Shown in pieces: positions 26,271 through 38,399 of a stretch of DNA of 64,000 bases. The DNA lies in the NCBI RefSeq assembly GCF_019578655.1, contig NC_063263.1, positions 4,250,501 to 4,314,500 of the forward strand. The letters run 5' to 3'. A program made the position numbers and the translations under genes. A model generated the notes under the pieces. The model was not told where the DNA came from. It made no database searches and saw only the letters and a program-made list of their open reading frames with translations. This stretch comes from Ricinus communis (lineage: Eukaryota; Streptophyta; Magnoliopsida; Malpighiales; Euphorbiaceae). The first letter of the stretch is position 1. Every line of letters starts with the position of its first letter.

Positions 26271-27065
26271 TAAGTCCACTCAGTCGCTTTTAGTCTCTTG
26301 TTGTTACTGCAAATCCAACTCCACCACGACTGAATTTCGTTAACTTAGGCAATGAATAGTTTATAGTACCATAAATTTTTGGATTTCGAATATGGATTTC
26401 GAAAACAGCGGGGAAGCTTGGCTTGGGAGTTTTTGACAGCAGGGAGCTCGTTTTCGACATCGGACTTGCGGGAAAAGGGCGGCAGACAGCTGTGCTTGCG
26501 GTGGCAGCGACGGAGGAGCTTCTTTCCTCCAACTCGTCGTCGGTAGTAAGAAGGAAGAAGAAGAAGGCGACGCCGGCGAGGAAGGGAAAGAAGAAGAAGT
26601 TTACGGCGGCTGAGGGGAGGTGCAGGCGGCGGAAATGGAAGGAAGTGGTGGGGAGAGGGGGTGTTAGCGTCTTGGGGTTTGGGGGGGGAGGGGGGGAAGA
26701 AGGAAGAAAGGGGAGGAAAGAAAAAAAGTTTTGTTATATTTTATTATTTTTATTATTTTATTTATTTATTTAACTTTGTTTGTAAAATTTCTTTCTAATC
26801 CCTCACCTTAATTTATACTATAAAAACATCCCAGCTTAAATAGATTACACTTATATATATATACTCTTATATGATAATTAGTCAAGATAATTCAACTTAA
26901 TAAAATTATAATTTAATTATTTAAATTCACAAATCAATATAATATAATTATTTGGAAATATTAAATTAATTGGTACCCATTTATTCACAAAAAAATATTA
27001 ATTTATCAAATTGCCTATGATAACTAATAAAATTAAAATTAAAGAAAAGAATTACGGGTATTTCA
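26271..27065 (-). repeat. Ty3/Gypsy 3' LTR (far end undefined)
   Basis: On the minus strand a polypurine tract AAGGGGGAAAA (27,066-27,076) is followed at 27,065 by TGAAATACCCG, the start of an LTR. It continues through AT-rich sequence into a GC-rich part (26,410-26,700). The 3' end, which should read ...CA, was not identified and seems cut off near the Copia relic. The 116-codon plus-strand ORF at 26,423-26,773 lies within this LTR and is rejected as a gene. Confidence 0.55.
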
Positions 27066-27640
27066 TTTTCCCCCTTAAAAAAATTTATTCTCAAATTTTG
27101 AAAGAAGTAAGACTTGCCTCAAGATTGAAATAAATGAGGGTAAATGTCCCTAATCTCCTGCTCGATTTCTTAGGTACACTCCTCTCACGAATGGTTCCAC
27201 CATAACACCTTAACAATCAATATAATCTTAGAGCGTAGTTGATAAACTTGAGTATCCACGATAATAACTGGCTGCTTTTCATAAGTCAAGTCTTCGCTTA
27301 CTTCCACATATTGAGGCTGCAATACCTGTAAAGGATCCGAAATGTACTTTTTCGACATAGATATATGAAATATCGGCGGCAAGTCCAACTTGTAAGTAAG
27401 CTACCTCTTCAATCCTTTCAATAATCTAAAAAGGTTCCACATAACAGGAGGCCAACTTGCATTTCTTTTAAACCGCATCACACCATGCATAGGGGACACC
27501 TTTAAGAACATATACTCCCCAATACTAAACTCCACGTGCTTCCGCTTTTCAGATTCGTGTAACTCTTCTGCCTGCTGAAAGCTGTCTTCAGTAGCTCGCG
27601 GATAATAGGAATCTTTTCTAAAGTGATCTAAACTAACTCT
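27066..27640 (-). pseudogene. Ty3/Gypsy pol 3' end (integrase C-terminal region), frameshifted
   Basis: Minus-strand translation shows KHVEFSIGEYMFLKVSPMHG, then LPPIFHISMSKKYISDP, then VLWWNHS. These are the hallmarks of the integrase C-terminal region of plant Gypsy elements. A frameshift separates the first and second parts. It is followed directly by a polypurine tract and LTR, so the element ends here; its 5' part is missing. Confidence 0.7.
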
Positions 27641-28162
27641 ACTTTTTTAAAAGTATTTAGAATTGACTTTTTTTGGGTTATATTTGTAATTACATTATGT
27701 TAAGAATTAAAATATATTAAAACCAAATTAAAATATAATAAAAAATAAAATTTAATTAAAAATTGATTGTTTATATCAACACATAAATTCTTAACGAGTA
27801 AATATCAATTTCAATAATTCTTTTATAAGGATTTAATGGAGTTAATAAAGAAAAGAAAAGGAAAGAATATCAAGCGGATCATGTAAAGGAGAAATCTGAC
27901 GGTGATATAAAAACTTGATATTAATTTGGACAACCAATCTGGATCCAAAGTAACATAGATATAAAAATTGATCCATAATAAATTTGAAAATGAATTTCTG
28001 TGATTACATTTATAGATGCCATTTCTTCTAAGAGAATAAAAATATATTAATATCAAATTAAAATAGAATAAAAAAGAAAACTTAATTATAAATATGATTA
28101 TTTATATCAACTCATAAATTTTTTATAAGAAATAAAAAAAATCAAATTCATTAACTTGTGTC

Positions 28163-28190
28163 TAGAGGTGGCCACATACCGATTTGGGCA
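28163..28190 (+). mobile_element. Possible hAT terminus (TAGAGGTGGC)
   Basis: TAGAGGTGGCCACATACC resembles the TAGAGGTGGC-type ends of plant hAT elements. No matching inverted end was found nearby, so this is a truncated end or chance. Confidence 0.25.
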
Positions 28191-28796
28191 CGACACTGGG
28201 CGCGAACTAGCTCGAAACTGTAGGTTAAGAAATTAAAACAATTACTGATATAATATTTATATTTTAAAATGCATAATTTGGATTCCTTCATTTTTAATTT
28301 GATTTGATAAGTTTAAAATATATATTTAAAAAGAATTAAGTAAAATAAAAATGATCATATATCAAAATAAAATATATATTTTTCTTTAAAAATATATATC
28401 ATTTAATACTACTTTAACATTATATTATATTAGTAAAAAGACAATGCTAAATGTAACATTATATCAAGGAAAAGAAACAATATCATTACAATTAAATGTA
28501 ATAACTTTGTTATATGATAATTACTTATTTTTTTCAAATTTCTTGTTCTAATTTGAAAAATCTATCTTAAGTTATATATATATTATTGCTATCGATTATT
28601 ATATATTTCACCTCAACTTAAAATTATGAAAGTATTAAGATTTTTTTTTTATATATATGTAGATGTAATTTTTTATTTGAGAAAAATATTTTATGTATAT
28701 AAATATATTCAATCTTATATGTTTATAAACAAAAATATATCATAATAATATATAAAAATATGAAAAAAATAAAAAAATATACCGAAAGATCTTTAC

Positions 28797-28860
28797 CAGG
28801 AGCAGACCTAGCAAGGGACCATTGGGGTTGTAACCCCACTGCGATTTTAAAAAATTTAGG
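28797..28860 (+). mobile_element. Possible hAT-Tip100-type terminus
   Basis: CAGGAGCAGACCTAG followed by GGACCATTGGGGTTGTAACC resembles the CAGGGGCGGAGC-type ends of Tip100-like hAT elements. The partner end was not found. Confidence 0.35.
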
Positions 28861-29400
28861 TTATATACAATCAATTGATAATATAACAATTGTGGTTTGA
28901 TAGGTAATCTACTTAAATTAATGAAGTTGACCCTAGTTGAATTCCAATTGGCATATTTTCATTCTTAACTTTCTTTGCATTTTTAATATATTTACTTTAA
29001 TTCTTAATTATATATTCAACTTTAATTTTTTTATCTGTGTTTTTAATATATTTACTAATTAAAAAGTATTATATTTTATAATTTAATAAAAATATAATAG
29101 ACAAATCAGATTTAAAAAACTTAAAATAATAAAGAATCTTAAAAAGCCAAAACTAAAAAAAATACCAAATAAAAATAATTGAATAGTAAATTAAGGTGCT
29201 TGAATAATAGATAAATCAAATTTAATAAATGAAAAAAAGATGAAAAACAACAACTATGGATTAAATATGGCCAATTTTATGTAAGCACTTATGTTAAGTA
29301 TAACATTTTGATATTATTTTATATGTTTTTTCATTTTTACTATAATAAATATAACGAATCAATTTAAAAGCCAAATTTAGTTCAGTATCGATTTATTAAT

Positions 29401-30132
29401 TTTTAAGAGTTTAATTTTAATTTTCCATTTAGTTTGATTTAGAAATTAAAATTATATATATATATTTGAGATTTAAAATTTTTTTAACATGTATTTTTAA
29501 TTTTTGATATATAAATTTTTTATGTGTATTTATTTTTGACATATGAAATTCAAATTTATATGTGATTTTATAGTGTTTTCTATTAATTTATTGATTTATA
29601 AGTTACATTCCTAATAAACACTGACTCTAATTCTAATAAAATAGTAAATTAATTATATTCTAATATTATAATAATTAATACATAATTTTTTAATCAAATA
29701 ATGATTATCGTATCATGAGAAATAATATATTAATTATATAACTAATAAATTAGTTTTGTAATTAGATTTTAAGAGTTTAATTTTAATTTTCCATTTAGTT
29801 TGATTTAGAAATTAAAATTATATATATATATTTGAGATTTAAAATTTTTTAACATGTATTTTTAATTTTTGATATATAAATTTTTATGTGTATTTATTTT
29901 TGACATATGAAATTCAAATTTATATGTGATTTTATAGTGTTTTCTATTAATTTATTGATTTATAAGTTACATTCCTAATAAACACTGACTCTAATTCTAA
30001 TAAAATAGTAAATTAATTATATTCTAATATTATAATAATTAATACATAATTTTTTAATCAAATAATGATTATCGTATCATGAGAAATAATATATTAATTA
30101 TATAACTAATAAATTAGTTTTGTAATTAGATT
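29401..30132 (+). repeat. Near-perfect 366-bp tandem duplication
   Basis: 29,401-29,766 is repeated at 29,767-30,132. By eye the units differ only in the length of two short T runs, which implies a very recent event. Both units are AT-rich and noncoding. Confidence 0.9.
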
Positions 30133-30490
30133 ATAATTCTAATCTAGAAAATATCATTTTAAATTATATTTTGATATTGTATTCAATAATAAATTAAATT
30201 TAATCATATAGTAACTTTTTAATTCTAAAAATAGTAATATTAATTATAATTTCTTGAAAAGGTAATATTAATTATATTGATATGTTAATTTATATAATAT
30301 TAAAATTAATTAATAAATAATTTTTAGAATAATTTTTATATTATTACATTAATAAAATTAGAAAATTTTAAAAATTAAAATTTTTACTATTAATTAATTT
30401 GCTATTATTTTAAATTTTATCAATTAATAAGAAATATTAAATTTTTTATTAATTTATATTTATCAACTTAATTTTATAATTAAAATAATA

Positions 30491-30524
30491 ATAACGATCG
30501 TGCATTGCACGAGTAAACGATTAG
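30491..30524 (+). mobile_element. Helitron-like 3' terminus
   Basis: A hairpin TCGTGC-ATT-GCACGA (30,498-30,512) is followed eight bases later by TTAG and then T. Helitrons end in a short GC-rich hairpin about ten bases before CTRR, inserted ahead of T; TTAG is a one-base departure. No 5' TC end was found, so the body (AT-rich DNA to the left) is undefined. 30,525-31,014 is AT-rich without features. Confidence 0.4.
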
Positions 30525-31014
30525 TTAATGCCAAATTTTAACTCTTAATCATTCTATTTTTGCATCAGATTTTATATTTATTGATTTGATTATTAAATAA
30601 TAAACTCAATTAATGATTATTAATCATAGTAATAGATTACATACTTATTTAGTCCTGAAAATTATAATTATTTTATAAAAGATCCTCTTAATAAAATAGA
30701 AAAGCATATTTTATATTAGTTAATATGAAATTAATTTATTTAAAACTCTGAATTTATATATGTATATATAAGATTTTCGATGGAAGTTTTAATATAAAGT
30801 TTGTATATCTAATTAATTAATAGAGAAATTATTAAGTAATTTATTTTTGAATTATATAAACATGTTTTATTTAATTAATTCTTAATTCAATAAAAAATAT
30901 AAATATAAATATTAGAAAATTAAATGTAACAACTAAAAGTATAAATACTTAATGAATAATTACTTATTCTAAACTTAACACTTGTAGTGCGATCTTACCG
31001 TCGGTCTATACAAC

Positions 31015-31026
31015 TTTGCGCCAAAA
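31015..31026. promoter_or_regulatory. E2F-like site upstream of SYT2
   Basis: TTTGCGCCAAAA; its reverse complement contains TTTGGCGC, which fits the E2F consensus TTTSSCGC. It lies about 330 bp before the SYT2 ATG. Single site, untested. Confidence 0.3.
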
Positions 31027-31267
31027 AGATTAATTAAATACACAGATCCTTACGCGTAGCCGAAGCGTTTCGTTTTCAACCCTTTTTAGTTGTCTGTTCG
31101 TCCTCATATACCTGCTGCTGTCTCCGTGACTGCCACAGTACCATTAAATACGTAAGGATATCGAGAGAAAGGACAAATTCGTAATTTCAATATTATAGAA
31201 AATAGTAATTGCGTGATCTGAGAAACCGAGAAGGTTATTCGAAAAATGAATAATATTCTTCTTCTAC

Positions 31268-31462
31268 ATGCTTAATCAAAGCAAAAGGCCACACAGCGAG
31301 AGAGGAATTAGAATTCTTGGGATTAAGAATTCAGAATCGGGAACTGGGAGAAATGGGGTTCTTCAGTACGATTTTCGGTTTCTGTGGCTTTGGAGTAGGG
31401 ATTTCAATGGGACTTGTGATCGGTTATTACCTATTTATCTTTTTCCAGCCTACCGATGTTAA
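31268..31462 (+). other. Upstream ORF overlapping the SYT2 start codon
   Basis: An ATG at 31,268 opens a 64-codon frame out of register with SYT2. It runs past the SYT2 ATG and stops at 31,460-31,462, one base before the end of exon 1. A ten-codon minimal uORF (31,246-31,275) precedes it. Both matter only if transcription starts upstream of them. Confidence 0.5.
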
Positions 31463-34400
31463 GGTTTTACTTTTCTTATTTATTTTCTTTTTTGCGATCT
31501 CTCTTTATGCTTCTACAGATCAATGTTTGTATTGTTTCTTGATTTGTATTTATTTTTTATGGAAGCTTTGAAATGGAAGGAATGACTTTAATTTGTTGTT
31601 AGATTCAAAGTTTGATTTGTAGTGTTCTGTTTGAACATTGCTCATTGTAAAACTAAATGCATAAATTAAGGCAATTTTATCATTTTGGTAATAATGTGCA
31701 ATTAATGCAAATTACAGTGGATAAACATTGCACTACAAGTATAATTTGAAAATATTTTGATAATTTTTTTTTGAAAAGGTGTAAGCTTAATATGTATACA
31801 TATTTATATTTTTAATCTTTAATTGAATGCATTTTTGGCTGTTTAGGAACCTGAAATTCGTCCCTTGGTTGAGGAAGACTCAGAAACTTTGCAACGGATG
31901 CTTCCAGAGATACCCTTGTGGGTGAAAAATCCAGACTATGATCGAGTGGGTGATAATTGTCTCTTGCCTTTTTTTAATCAGACTTCGCATTTTTGTTTTG
32001 ACAAATTTACTTAGTTTGCTTTTGTTTTTTGGTTTTCTGTAGATTGATTGGCTAAATAAGTTTCTTGAGTATATGTGGCCTTATCTCGACAAGGTTTAAA
32101 GTCAAACTCTGACTTTCATTATGGGATTGTTGGTTTTCATGTTCGTTTTGTGTTGACTTGTATTTTTTGTTGCTTTCTATTAAAAAGGCCATTTGCAAGA
32201 CTGCCAAGAACATTGCAACCCCAATCATTGCTGAACAGATTCCCAAATATAAGATTGACTCGGTTGAATTTGAAACGCTTACTTTAGGGACCCTACCACC
32301 AACTTTTTCAGGTCAGAAGATATGATAGATATTTTAGTTTATCTTCCTGTTAATTTGTACCAAAGAAACAAAGTCATTGTATCAGATGGCTGAAATTGCA
32401 TCTTCTGTTCAGTGTGGAGACATTTTTAGTTTTCATTCTAGCATTAACTTTGGAGATGCATGCATGCAATCTGTCATTTTTATGATATTGGTTATGTTGT
32501 AATTGTATTCTGTTCTTGAAAAGGGACTGTACTATAAGAGCTAATCCTCTTTTAGGTTAATGATGCTACAATATTATCCCTCGATATGGTCTGTTACTTG
32601 TCATGTACTACTACATTTCTCTTTCATGTTTTCTTTTACACGAGTTGTTTTTATCAGGAATGAAAGTTTATGTCACTGATGAGAAGGAGCTGATTCTGGA
32701 ACCTTGCTTAAAGTGGGCTGGAAATCCTAATGTCACAGTTGCTGTTAAAGCGTTTGGGTTGAAAGCAACTGCTCAGGTTTTTTCATTTTTCTCTTACTCT
32801 GGAAGAAAACTTTATGTTGTTAGCTCATCATGAGGATTTTGGTTTTCTTAGTAGGTGCTGTAATGCTGTTTGAATGATTCAGGTGGTGGATTTGCAAGTC
32901 TTTGCATTACCACGTATAACTTTGAAGCCCTTGGTTCCTAGTTTTCCTTGTTTTGCTACAATCTATGTGTCTCTCATGGAGAAGGTTGGTGATCATTCTT
33001 GTCCCTTTCTTCCCCTGTTAATTCGGTAAGATAAAAACAAAATGTGTTCTTGGACTTCTGCACATGGATACTGGGACTTGTCATTCTCACAACATATGCC
33101 ACTCATGTGGTGCACATCTGCTTGAACAGTTTACTTTGATGGACATGTTTTATACTTTAAACGTAGGATGACATTTATAGCTTTGTTCCTTATTGAAGTA
33201 TTGATCTCTTTGTTTGTTATTGCATGAATATTCTTAGAATATTGTTTCTATAAGGCCCTTAAATTTGCAATCACAATGATGTTAACCTAACTAATAGATA
33301 GAGCTGCAACTGGGCCCAGCTTTGACATGTCTAGGCACAACCTATTCATACAATTAGCTTAATCTAAGGTTCATGCTAGGTCCATTATCAAGAAAGTAGA
33401 GAGTAGTGCTATACTATTTCAATTCAGCTTGCTTTGTAATGATTCTGAACAAACTATGGGCTGTCTCAGTTCACTTAAGCTGTAAATGAGATTATTCACA
33501 ACTTTATTAATGAAGTATTGACTATATTTATCTAAATAATTTTATAGACTTGACCTGGTGTTTTTCTCCTTATTCTTGTTATCTTGGTTAAAATCTGTAT
33601 TTTTGAGAGACCTTGTTACAACAGAACCTGAAACAATATGTAGTCGGATACATTTGATCTCTTTGTTTGTTATCACATGAATATTCTTCAAACACTATTT
33701 CTATAAGGCCCTTAAATATTGCAATCACAATGATGTTAAACCAACTAATAGATAAAGCTGCAACTGGGCCCAACTTTGTCATGTCTAGGCACAACCTGTT
33801 CGTACAATTAGCTTAAGGCTCATGCTTAGTTCCATTTTTAAGAAAGCAGAGAGTAGTGCTATATTATTCCGATTCAGCTTGCTTTGTAATGAGTCTGAAC
33901 AAACCACGGGCTGTCTCAGTTGACTTGTGCTGTAATTGAGATTATTCATGAATTTATTAAGGAAGTATTGACTATATTTGTCTAAATAATTTTATAGACT
34001 TGACCAGGTGTTTTTCTACTTATTCTTGTTATGTTGGTTAAAATCTGTATTGTTGAAAGACCTTGTTCCAAATAGACAGAATTGAAAAACAATTTATAGT
34101 CGAATACATTTGATCTCTTTGTTTGTTATCGCATGAATTTTCTTAGAACAATATTTCTATAAGACCCTTAAACATTTCAATCACAATGATGTTAAACCAA
34201 CTAGTAGGTAGAGCTGCATCTGGGGACAGCTTTGGCATGTCTAAGCACAACCTATTCATACAATTAGCTTAACTTCAGGCTCATGCTTAGGTCCATTATT
34301 AAGAAAGCAGAGGGTACTGCTATATTATTCCAATTCAGCTTGCTCTGTAATGAGTCTGAACAAACCATGGGCTGTCTCAGTTGACTTGAGCTGTAAATGA

Positions 34401-37400
34401 GATTATTCATGACTTTATTAAAGAAGTACGGACTATATTTATCTAAATAGTTTTTTTCACCTTATTCTTGTTATGGTGGTTAAAATCTGTATTGTTGAGA
34501 GACCTTGTTACAAGTAGACAGAATTTAGAAACAATTTGTAGCTGAATACATACCTTTACGTAAGTACTTATATATTTTTAACTATTCACACTTGAAACTT
34601 TCAAGCTAAAAACGAGTTTATTTACGACCTAACTTACAAGCTTAAAATGATGTAGCTTGTGAACTGAAGTGAGTGCCTGGTTTGTTAACTTTATAAATGA
34701 GCCAGCAAGCTTTTAGTAAATTTAGCTCTTGATAGCTTAGAAATGGTTTGACTCCTCGATAGTCCTAGTAATTTATGAGGAATTTCAGAAAGATATTGAG
34801 GATTTACTTGCGTATGAGCAGTTACATTTGCAGATTGGAGAAACTAGATGGTTGGCTGTAGTCTTAGTTTTGATCAAATTACTGAATATAAATGATGTTT
34901 TGGATTTAATGTTACCCTAGCAATTGAGTGAATAGCCAAATAGTCAAGAACTACCTTGTATTTTAGTGTAGGAGATCAAGGTTTCAATTCTCAGCACCCT
35001 CTCCCTTTTAATATTTTTCAATTTAAACAAAAGGAATTTTGTGAGTTTCTCCAGTTAAATGGGACACTAATAAGTTGGCGTGTTGGTATTTACAAATCCA
35101 ACCTTTTTCTTTTCTTTTAAAAAGATTTTCTAAGCCATTTCTAGAACCCAAGATGCTTCAATTATGTATAGAATATTGTATAGATGGTCAGGTACTTTGC
35201 AAAAATCTATGTTAATTTAGCATGCTGAATAAGTATCTGCATATTTTCTTTTTATACCTTATCTAATGACTATAGGATTTGATTCTTAGATATATGAAAT
35301 GGTTTGTTTATCTCTAAACACTATGTACTTCTAAGATAAATTTTCGTGAATTTCTCTTATTGATATAATTCAATGCTTCTGTTTTTTAAACAGTCTATGA
35401 ACTTCTAAGATAGATTCTCATGGATATTTATTTTGGCACCTAGTTATTGGACTGAAAGTACAGCATGATATTTCCTGAGAAACCTTTCTAGCTTAGAAAT
35501 GTTTTTGGTTCATATACCTTCCTTTCTCTCTTTTGAAATATCTGTCTATGGTTTTGCAGCCACATGTTGACTTTGGATTAAAGCTTTCAGGAGCTGATAT
35601 TATGTCGATACCTGGCCTCTACAGGCTTGTCCAGGTATAATTGTAAATATGTTAATATAAAGCATTTTAAGTTTGACAAAGGTTTCTATTAGAATGCGTG
35701 CATTAGTCCATCTTTTGGATGAAATCATTTCTGTTTTGCATAATTGCAAAAGATGTTGAGGTGGGATGATGGATGCTATATGCTATGATATTAATCCATA
35801 AATTTGTACTTTCACAACGAGGAAGAAATTAAAACAAATGGCTTGAAATATAGAATTTTTGGTTTACGCCACGCTTTGGCAGTGTGCTTGAAAACATAAT
35901 ATATATATAACAGCAATCAGTATGTGTTTTCCGTAAATTTGTATTATTTGTTTTTCGAGTATAGGTTTTTGTAGTGCCATCCGAAACACATTTTAGAATT
36001 TAGAATTTCATAGCTGGTAGCCAATGTTGGCTTCTTGAGTTCATGATTATAACAGCAATCAGTATTTTTCTCTTGTAGGAGATTATTAAGGATCAGGTTG
36101 CCAACATGTATCTATGGCCTAAAACCCTTGAAGTACAAGTCATGGATCCTGCAAAGTATGCGTCTTCACTTATCTGTAACTTTTTGGAGAGCTGTGAAAG
36201 CTTAAATTTTGGTTTATGTTATGGTGTACTTTGTAATAGTCACATTCTTTGTGTTTACTAATTAATTGGATAATTCAGGGCCTTGAAGAGGCCTGTGGGA
36301 ATTCTCAACGTGAAAGTTGTAAGGGCAATGAAGCTGAAGAAGAAAGATCTGCTGGGTGCGTCTGATCCTTATGTGAAAATAAAGTTGACTGAGGATAAGC
36401 TACCATCAAAGAAGACCACAGTAAAACACAAGAACTTGAATCCAGAATGGAATGAAGAATTCAATTTGGTTGTTAAAGATCCTGAGACCCAGGCTGTTGA
36501 GTTTCATGTGTATGACTGGGAGCAGGTATAAGATTTTATACGTACGTTTTAGAGTCATCCTCTTCTACTATGTATTGATTTATCTTGAGCTGTTTACTCT
36601 ATCTTCTTAGGTTGGCAAACATGATAAGATGGGTATGAATGTAGTTCCTTTAAAAGAACTTTCACCGGAGGAGCCAAAACTTACCACTCTTGCCCTCCTT
36701 AAAAATATGGACTTGAATGATTCTCAAAATGAAAAGTCACGCGGGCAATTGGAGGTGGAACTGACATATAAACCTTTCAAAGAGGATGACTTGCCCAATG
36801 TTTTGGAAGAGTCAAATGCGGTGCAGAAGGCTCCTGAAGGAACCCCTGCTGGTGGAGGTTTACTTGCAATTATTATCCATGAGGCTCAGGATCTTGAAGG
36901 AAAGCATCATACTAATCCACATGTACGGCTTATTTTTAGAGGGGAGGAGAGGAAAACTAAGGTACAACAATTACAAATGCAATATTGAAATTAGCTTTTG
37001 GTGTCTGTCTGTATTAAGAGTTAGCTATATAAATTTCTTGTGGTCTTCTTTGTTTATATTCTGTGGCTTGAGAATTTTGGCAGATTTGTGTTAAATTATA
37101 TCTGTGGAATTTTTCTTTTAGTAGAGTCGGCTGTATGCTGCAGCGTAATTAGCTCATATGAGTAACTTTGATTAGCACAGCAGGTGCTGTAAAATAAATG
37201 GTGGCTGTTGCCTTCTGATGGCATTTAATGATTTTTCTAATAGCGGTCAAGATTTATCAAGTTCTTTTCATTTTGTTTTGTTGTTTAGAATTTTTTTTAT
37301 AGGAGTTGAGAGAAATGAGAAACTATATCTATGCAGTTTCATTTGGCAATTCTATAGGATGTCTGGTTAATAATTCCATTTTTTGCTGGTACAGACTGTT

Positions 37401-38192
37401 AAGAAGAGCAGAGACCCAAGATGGGAAGACGAGTTCCAGTTTACATTGGACGAGCCTCCCACTAATGATAGGCTACATGTGGAAGTTGTCAGTACCTCAT
37501 CGAGGATGGGATTGCTGCATCCAAAGGTACGTGTTGCATAATTTCTAATTTTGTGTGATTTAGTGGAACCCTATGCCATTTAAAAGATTCATTAGTGCAG
37601 CACCATGTCTATTGGAAAAAAAAAGAAGCGAAAAAAAAAAAAAAAACAAGAAAGAGAAACCGATGCAATACTATGGAACTTAAATTATCTTGTAAGACTC
37701 AAATTATCTGGAGAAGAGAAATCTAGAGCAATTTTTTTCAACTTTTTCAGTGTTTAATCAAAGTTTAGTGCCTTATGCTTTTTTTGGAGGAGAATTGAAC
37801 TTTGCGTGTTTCCGGATTCTACCAAATAATTTTGTAAAACAAATGACTTTTTGTTGGAGTTTGGGCCAATGCTGAAGTGTTTTCGGAAATTTCCTTGGAA
37901 GTTGTTTGGGTTGTCATGACAGTTGGTTGAAGCTAATAGTTGTGTCTATTTGGGTAATCTGTTGTAGTTATTTAGGGATTGCTCTTAACGGTTTTGTAGA
38001 TGACTTGTATAAATTCATGGAAGCTTTCCTGAAATAAATTACTGTGCACTGTTTGAGCAGGAATCTCTGGGTTATGTGGACATTAGTCTGGCAGATGTTG
38101 TTAGCAACAAAAGAATCAATGAGAAGTTCCACCTTATAGACTCTAAGAATGGTCGGATTCAAATTGAGTTGCAGTGGAGAACATCTTCCTGA
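31353..38192 (+). CDS. SYT2: Synaptotagmin-2-like membrane protein (SMP + two C2 domains)
   Basis: Plant extended-synaptotagmin: ER/Golgi-anchored protein that tethers membranes and transfers lipids. Exons: 31353-31463, 31847-31945, 32043-32093, 32188-32311, 32658-32776, 32883-32984, 35560-35634, 36079-36155, 36279-36525, 36611-36961, 37395-37526, 38061-38192, in frame throughout, 539 residues (Arabidopsis SYT1 is 541). The N-terminal hydrophobic anchor is about 5-30, the SMP lipid-binding domain about 66-249, C2A about 255-360 and C2B about 410-520. C2A keeps calcium-binding aspartates (KKKDLLGASDPY, YDWEQVGKHD); C2B has HHTNPHV and STSSRMG instead, so it probably does not bind calcium. VGKHDKMGMNV, IGYYLFI and IQIELQWR favour SYT2 over SYT1. 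No in-frame ATG lies upstream. Intron 6 (2.6 kb) carries a triplication; an out-of-frame uORF overlaps the start. Confidence 0.95.
33201..34551 (+). repeat. Tandem triplication (~450-bp unit) in SYT2 intron 6
   Basis: Three head-to-tail units start with TTGATCTCTTTGTTTGTTAT at 33,201, 33,654 and 34,109 and run 453, 455 and about 443 bp. They share AATCACAATGATGTTAA, CATGTCTA(A/G)GCACAACCT and GGGCTGTCTCAGTT. Identity is high but imperfect (roughly 85-90% by eye), so the event is old. Noncoding. Confidence 0.9.
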
Positions 38193-38324
38193 GCTTTTCA
38201 ATTGTTCGTTTTTCATTTATATTCACTTGTGTTATTTGGATTTTTGTTTGTAGGTAAGAAAACATCTGTTGTTTCTGCCCTAGAAATTTACCCAATTCTT
38301 TATGTTGCTTCTGTAAATGATTGC

Positions 38325-38330
38325 AATAAA
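38325..38330 (+). terminator. Candidate polyadenylation signal of SYT2
   Basis: AATAAA occurs 133 bp after the SYT2 stop codon, at a normal distance for a plant 3' UTR. Confidence 0.5.
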
Positions 38331-38399
38331 ATAAAAGGGAAAAAAGAACAGTTGCCTCGTCACTCTAAAAATGAGTTATTTCTTATCTTCTTTGTTAAT

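Larger units (their letters stand above)
27641..29400. other. Gene-free AT-rich spacer with transposon ends
   Basis: No coding exon was seen. An ~84-bp direct repeat occurs at 27,709-27,792 and 28,039-28,122. Two possible hAT termini are listed separately. Confidence 0.5.

Noticed and set aside
26423..26773. 116-codon Lys/Arg/Gly-rich ORF
   Set aside because: It lies in the GC-rich part of a Gypsy LTR; composition and context indicate noncoding DNA.
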